From Methanobacteriota archaeon (lineage in GTDB: Archaea > Thermoplasmatota > Poseidoniia > Poseidoniales > Poseidoniaceae), in NCBI GenBank assembly GCA_011525095.1, contig WTIV01000043.1, forward strand, positions 5,970-13,292: a stretch of 7,323 bases of DNA, given 5' to 3'. Position numbers and translations under genes: made by a program. Shown here in pieces: positions 5,466-7,323 of the stretch (position 1 is the first letter of the stretch; each line of letters opens with the position of its first letter). A model generated the notes under the pieces. It ran no database searches and was not told the DNA's origin. It worked only from the letters and a program-made list of their open reading frames with translations.

Positions 5466-6881
5466 TCACACCTTGAATTTTCTCTCTAGGTCATCAACCC
5501 TATCAGGAGGTAAGAAGATTGTGAGTCTGTCTCCTTCGAGTAGAGATTTTGAGGAGGAAGGGCGCATAGTTTCCCAATCTTCGTGAATATTTTTTCTCTG
5601 TATAAATGCGACTTTACACCATTCAGGTAGTCCAGCATCAGCAATTGTTTTTCCAGCAAATTTGACTTCTGGTAAGACAGGGAGACAAATTCCAATCACA
5701 TCAGGTACGCTGGATAAAACTGCATATGGCCCCGGGAGTTCGGAGTGAATCTTTGCGAGTATCGTATCGATTGCAACCCTCTTCCTATCGACGGAGAATG
5801 TTATTCCCATCCGGCGAACAACATTTACTAGGTCTGCATCGTATAGAATCAGACCAGTTCTTTCTACTCCCATGTCACTGGCTAACAATACTGCAGCTAT
5901 CGAAGCGTGGTCATTGTCTAGGGCTGATATGGCTAAATCGAAAGAAGAAATTTCAATCTCGGACAACAAATCTTTGTCCAAATGGTCACCGTGAATTATT
6001 TCGATTCCCTTTCGGTTTCCTAAATCAGAACCTGAGAGTGTGTTAGCCTTTTCTAGATCTCTTTCAACAACAGTAACGAATGCATTAGAGTCTAACCAAG
6101 CCTTTGCTAATCTTGTTCCAACCAATCCTGCTCCAAAAATTGCAACTCTTGGTTTGTCCGGAAAATCTACCTGTTCATGTCCGAAAATTCGCAAAATGCG
6201 ATTGAAAGAAGCTTCACCAGCAGTGGCAATTGCCAACTTATCTTTAGGTAAAATTTGGTCATCAGCAACAGGCACCCTTCCAGGCTCACCGTCTCGCTTT
6301 AGTCCAACAATGAGTGGCATGCCACCTTCGACTTTGTTTCCTGAATCTCGTAGGGTGCGATGAACTACAGCACCGGCTTCGGATTGTACTTCCAACTCTA
6401 CAATGAAAGCATCCGCTTCAAATGGGATTACCTCGGTTAGCGATGAGGATCTTAATCCAGACATCAGTCTTTCAATAGCACCATCAACTGGATGAACTAC
6501 ATGGTCGACCCCTGCCCATTTGGATAATTTACCAGATTTGTGTTCCTCAAGGAACATAGGATTCCTAACCCTACAAATTGTCATGAGGGTTCCCTTGCCC
6601 TTTGTAGCCTCCTTGTGGACGTGTTTTGCTAGTGCGCAAGACAAGATATTTCTTTCATCTGAATTTGTTGCAGCGACATAAACTTGTGCGGTTTCAATTC
6701 CCGCTTCGATAAATTTCTCTCTCTGAGTAATGTCGCCGTGGAGAACAAGAATATCCATGCCTTGGGAATTTTTTACTGCTCTAGCATTATTGTCGACGAG
6801 AACAACATCCTTTGCTTCGCTACGGAGTGCTCGCGCTAAACCTGTACCGACACGACCTCCGCCGCCTATGATAATCCTCAT
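5466..6881 (-). CDS. trkA: TrkA, K+ uptake regulator with two tandem RCK units
   Basis: This cytoplasmic gating ring protein binds nucleotides (NAD(H), ATP or ADP in the family) and controls the TrkH pore. At 471 residues it has the full double arrangement of E. coli-type TrkA rather than the single RCK unit of KtrA. First Rossmann fold: IIIGGGGRVGTG (3-14), with a Gly-x-Gly-x-x-Gly set at G7, G9, G12 and an acidic residue at the end of strand 2 (D30). The first RCK_C domain spans about 148-222. Second Rossmann fold: VAIFGAGLVGTR (246-257), with G250, G252, G255 and E273 as the strand-2 acidic residue. The second RCK_C domain spans about 388-468. Both nucleotide sites look intact. The ATG at 6881 overlaps the TGA of the upstream transglutaminase-like gene (ATGA, 6881-6878) and has AGGTGAG eight bases ahead. 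It ends 7 bases before trkH. No promoter is seen between these genes, so transcription likely starts right of the window. Confidence 0.96.
   Translation of the reverse strand: MRIIIGGGGRVGTGLARALRSEAKDVVLVDNNARAVKNSQGMDILVLHGDITQREKFIEAGIETAQVYVAATNSDERNILSCALAKHVHKEATKGKGTLMTICRVRNPMFLEEHKSGKLSKWAGVDHVVHPVDGAIERLMSGLRSSSLTEVIPFEADAFIVELEVQSEAGAVVHRTLRDSGNKVEGGMPLIVGLKRDGEPGRVPVADDQILPKDKLAIATAGEASFNRILRIFGHEQVDFPDKPRVAIFGAGLVGTRLAKAWLDSNAFVTVVERDLEKANTLSGSDLGNRKGIEIIHGDHLDKDLLSEIEISSFDLAISALDNDHASIAAVLLASDMGVERTGLILYDADLVNVVRRMGITFSVDRKRVAIDTILAKIHSELPGPYAVLSSVPDVIGICLPVLPEVKFAGKTIADAGLPEWCKVAFIQRKNIHEDWETMRPSSSKSLLEGDRLTIFLPPDRVDDLERKFKV
5469..5474 (-). promoter_or_regulatory. Ribosome-binding site of trkH, inside the end of trkA
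   Basis: The minus strand reads AAGGTGTGAGAGTAAA then ATG at 5458. AAGGTG is formed by the last two sense codons of trkA (AAG GTG) next to its TGA stop, ten bases from the trkH start. Ribosomes ending trkA would cover this site, which supports coupling. Confidence 0.7.
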
Positions 6882-7323
6882 GCTAAATTCTCACCTACCC
6901 ACTTATTGTCCCAAGTGCCGCCTGATATGTCGTAGCCTTCTGTGTAGAATGAGCGTAATCTATCGATACCAGATTTGCTGCCTCCATAGTAGTAACCATC
7001 TGTAATTTGCCCTCCTGTGCTGTGAGGTTCTATCCAGTCAATGTAAGCGGTTGGTGTATGTACGAGCCACTTGCGATTGACAACATCGACAGCTCCCTCA
7101 ATGTAGCAATCATTCAAGATTACATCGTTATCTTCACACCATTCTTCGGACATTGGAAGCATGATATATGCCCATGCATGCCCTTCCCACTCTGTAAATT
7201 CAGGGTCGGCTAATGCACCGAATACGTACCATGTAGGAACGCCTTTTACTCTCATTATGCTCATGAATGCGTTTGACTGTTCGTCGCAATCACCCAATCC
7301 CATATCCAAACACTGTTCTCCGC
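6878..7323 (-). CDS. Transglutaminase-like (papain-fold) domain protein, C-terminal part
   Basis: The frame is open to the right edge: besides the 143 residues that could begin at a TTG (7309), the upstream codons read Gly-Glu-Gln-Cys, so the true N-terminus is outside the window. GDCDEQS followed by an MRVKGVPTWYVFG segment matches the transglutaminase-like core, where the Cys of G-x-C-x-E (TGC at 7288-7286) is the expected nucleophile and the small-residue-Gly-Ile/Val-Pro turn follows. EGHAWAYI supplies the expected catalytic His (codon 7180-7178). The Asp of VILNDCY (about 23 residues later) is a candidate third member of the triad. The last 60 residues are rich in Gly, Tyr and Trp and were not recognised. 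No membrane helix is seen in this part. Family members include proteases, cross-linking enzymes and inactive scaffolds, so substrate and cellular location are unknown. It is coupled to trkA through the ATGA overlap. Confidence 0.75.
   Translation of the reverse strand, partial: GEQCLDMGLGDCDEQSNAFMSIMRVKGVPTWYVFGALADPEFTEWEGHAWAYIMLPMSEEWCEDNDVILNDCYIEGAVDVVNRKWLVHTPTAYIDWIEPHSTGGQITDGYYYGGSKSGIDRLRSFYTEGYDISGGTWDNKWVGENLA
6890..6896 (-). promoter_or_regulatory. Ribosome-binding site of trkA, inside the end of the transglutaminase-like gene
   Basis: AGGTGAG on the minus strand is a near-perfect archaeal Shine-Dalgarno, eight bases before the trkA ATG. It is made by the Gly-Glu codons (GGT GAG) and the preceding base near the end of the upstream gene, whose TGA overlaps the trkA ATG. 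This fixes the trkA start. Confidence 0.8.

Noticed and set aside
5726..6363. Two plus-strand open frames of about 106 codons, antisense to trkA
   Set aside because: They mirror the conserved second Rossmann and RCK_C coding sequence; composition and lack of motifs mark them as shadows.
6730..7213. Plus-strand open frames antisense to the trkA start and the transglutaminase-like gene
   Set aside because: The minus strand carries recognisable domains and ribosome-binding sites here; the plus-strand products look like reversed coding sequence.
7307..7309. TTG as the true start of the transglutaminase-like gene
   Set aside because: The frame stays open to the window edge, and a start only seven residues before the catalytic Cys would remove the helix normally preceding it, so the gene is treated as partial.
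1..7323. CRISPR array, insertion sequence, integrase or toxin-antitoxin pair
   Set aside because: No regularly spaced repeats, transposase motifs or terminal inverted repeats were seen, and all long stretches are covered by housekeeping genes of similar composition.

Overview
The window looks like a chromosomal piece of an uncultured archaeon, best matched by a marine Thermoplasmatota lineage such as Marine Group II / Poseidoniales. The evidence is an archaeal/eukaryotic-type glycyl-tRNA synthetase, an archaeal clamp-loader large subunit (RFC-L), an Lhr-type helicase, moderate GC (low forties percent by eye) and archaeal-style Shine-Dalgarno sequences (GGAG, AGGTGA). The exact lineage is inferred, since no rRNA gene or marker search is available.

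Layout. At the left edge (1-391, minus strand) is the N-terminal 130 codons of an Lhr-type SF2 helicase that runs off the window. A 221-base divergent intergenic region (392-612) carries an imperfect inverted repeat, a candidate BRE/TATA for the rightward genes, and an oddly placed GAGGTG. Rightward come glyS (613-2283) and, 8 to 41 bases later depending on the start, the RFC large subunit gene (to 3827): translation plus replication, probably co-transcribed. This unit meets a leftward operon head-on; the stop codons of rfcL and trkH overlap by four bases (3824-3827), so no spacer is left for a separate terminator.

The leftward operon, in order of transcription, is a partial transglutaminase-like protein (entering from the right edge, ending at 6878), trkA (6881-5466) and trkH (5458-3824). 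The first pair overlaps by ATGA. The second is separated by 7 bases. Each downstream gene has a ribosome-binding site inside the end of the gene before it, so the three are probably translationally coupled. TrkA (cytoplasmic, two RCK units) and TrkH (membrane pore) form a K+ uptake system. The role of the transglutaminase-like protein in this set is unknown and is the most interesting contextual point.

No insertion sequence, CRISPR array, tRNA, rRNA or integration site was seen, and no gene-free stretch exceeds 300 bases. Most content is housekeeping; I do not see a clearly new system. The items worth a second look are the transglutaminase-trkA-trkH coupling, the glyS leader (possible 12-codon upstream ORF or non-AUG start), a cysteine-bearing extracellular insertion in TrkH, and the minimal PIP box at the very end of RFC-L.
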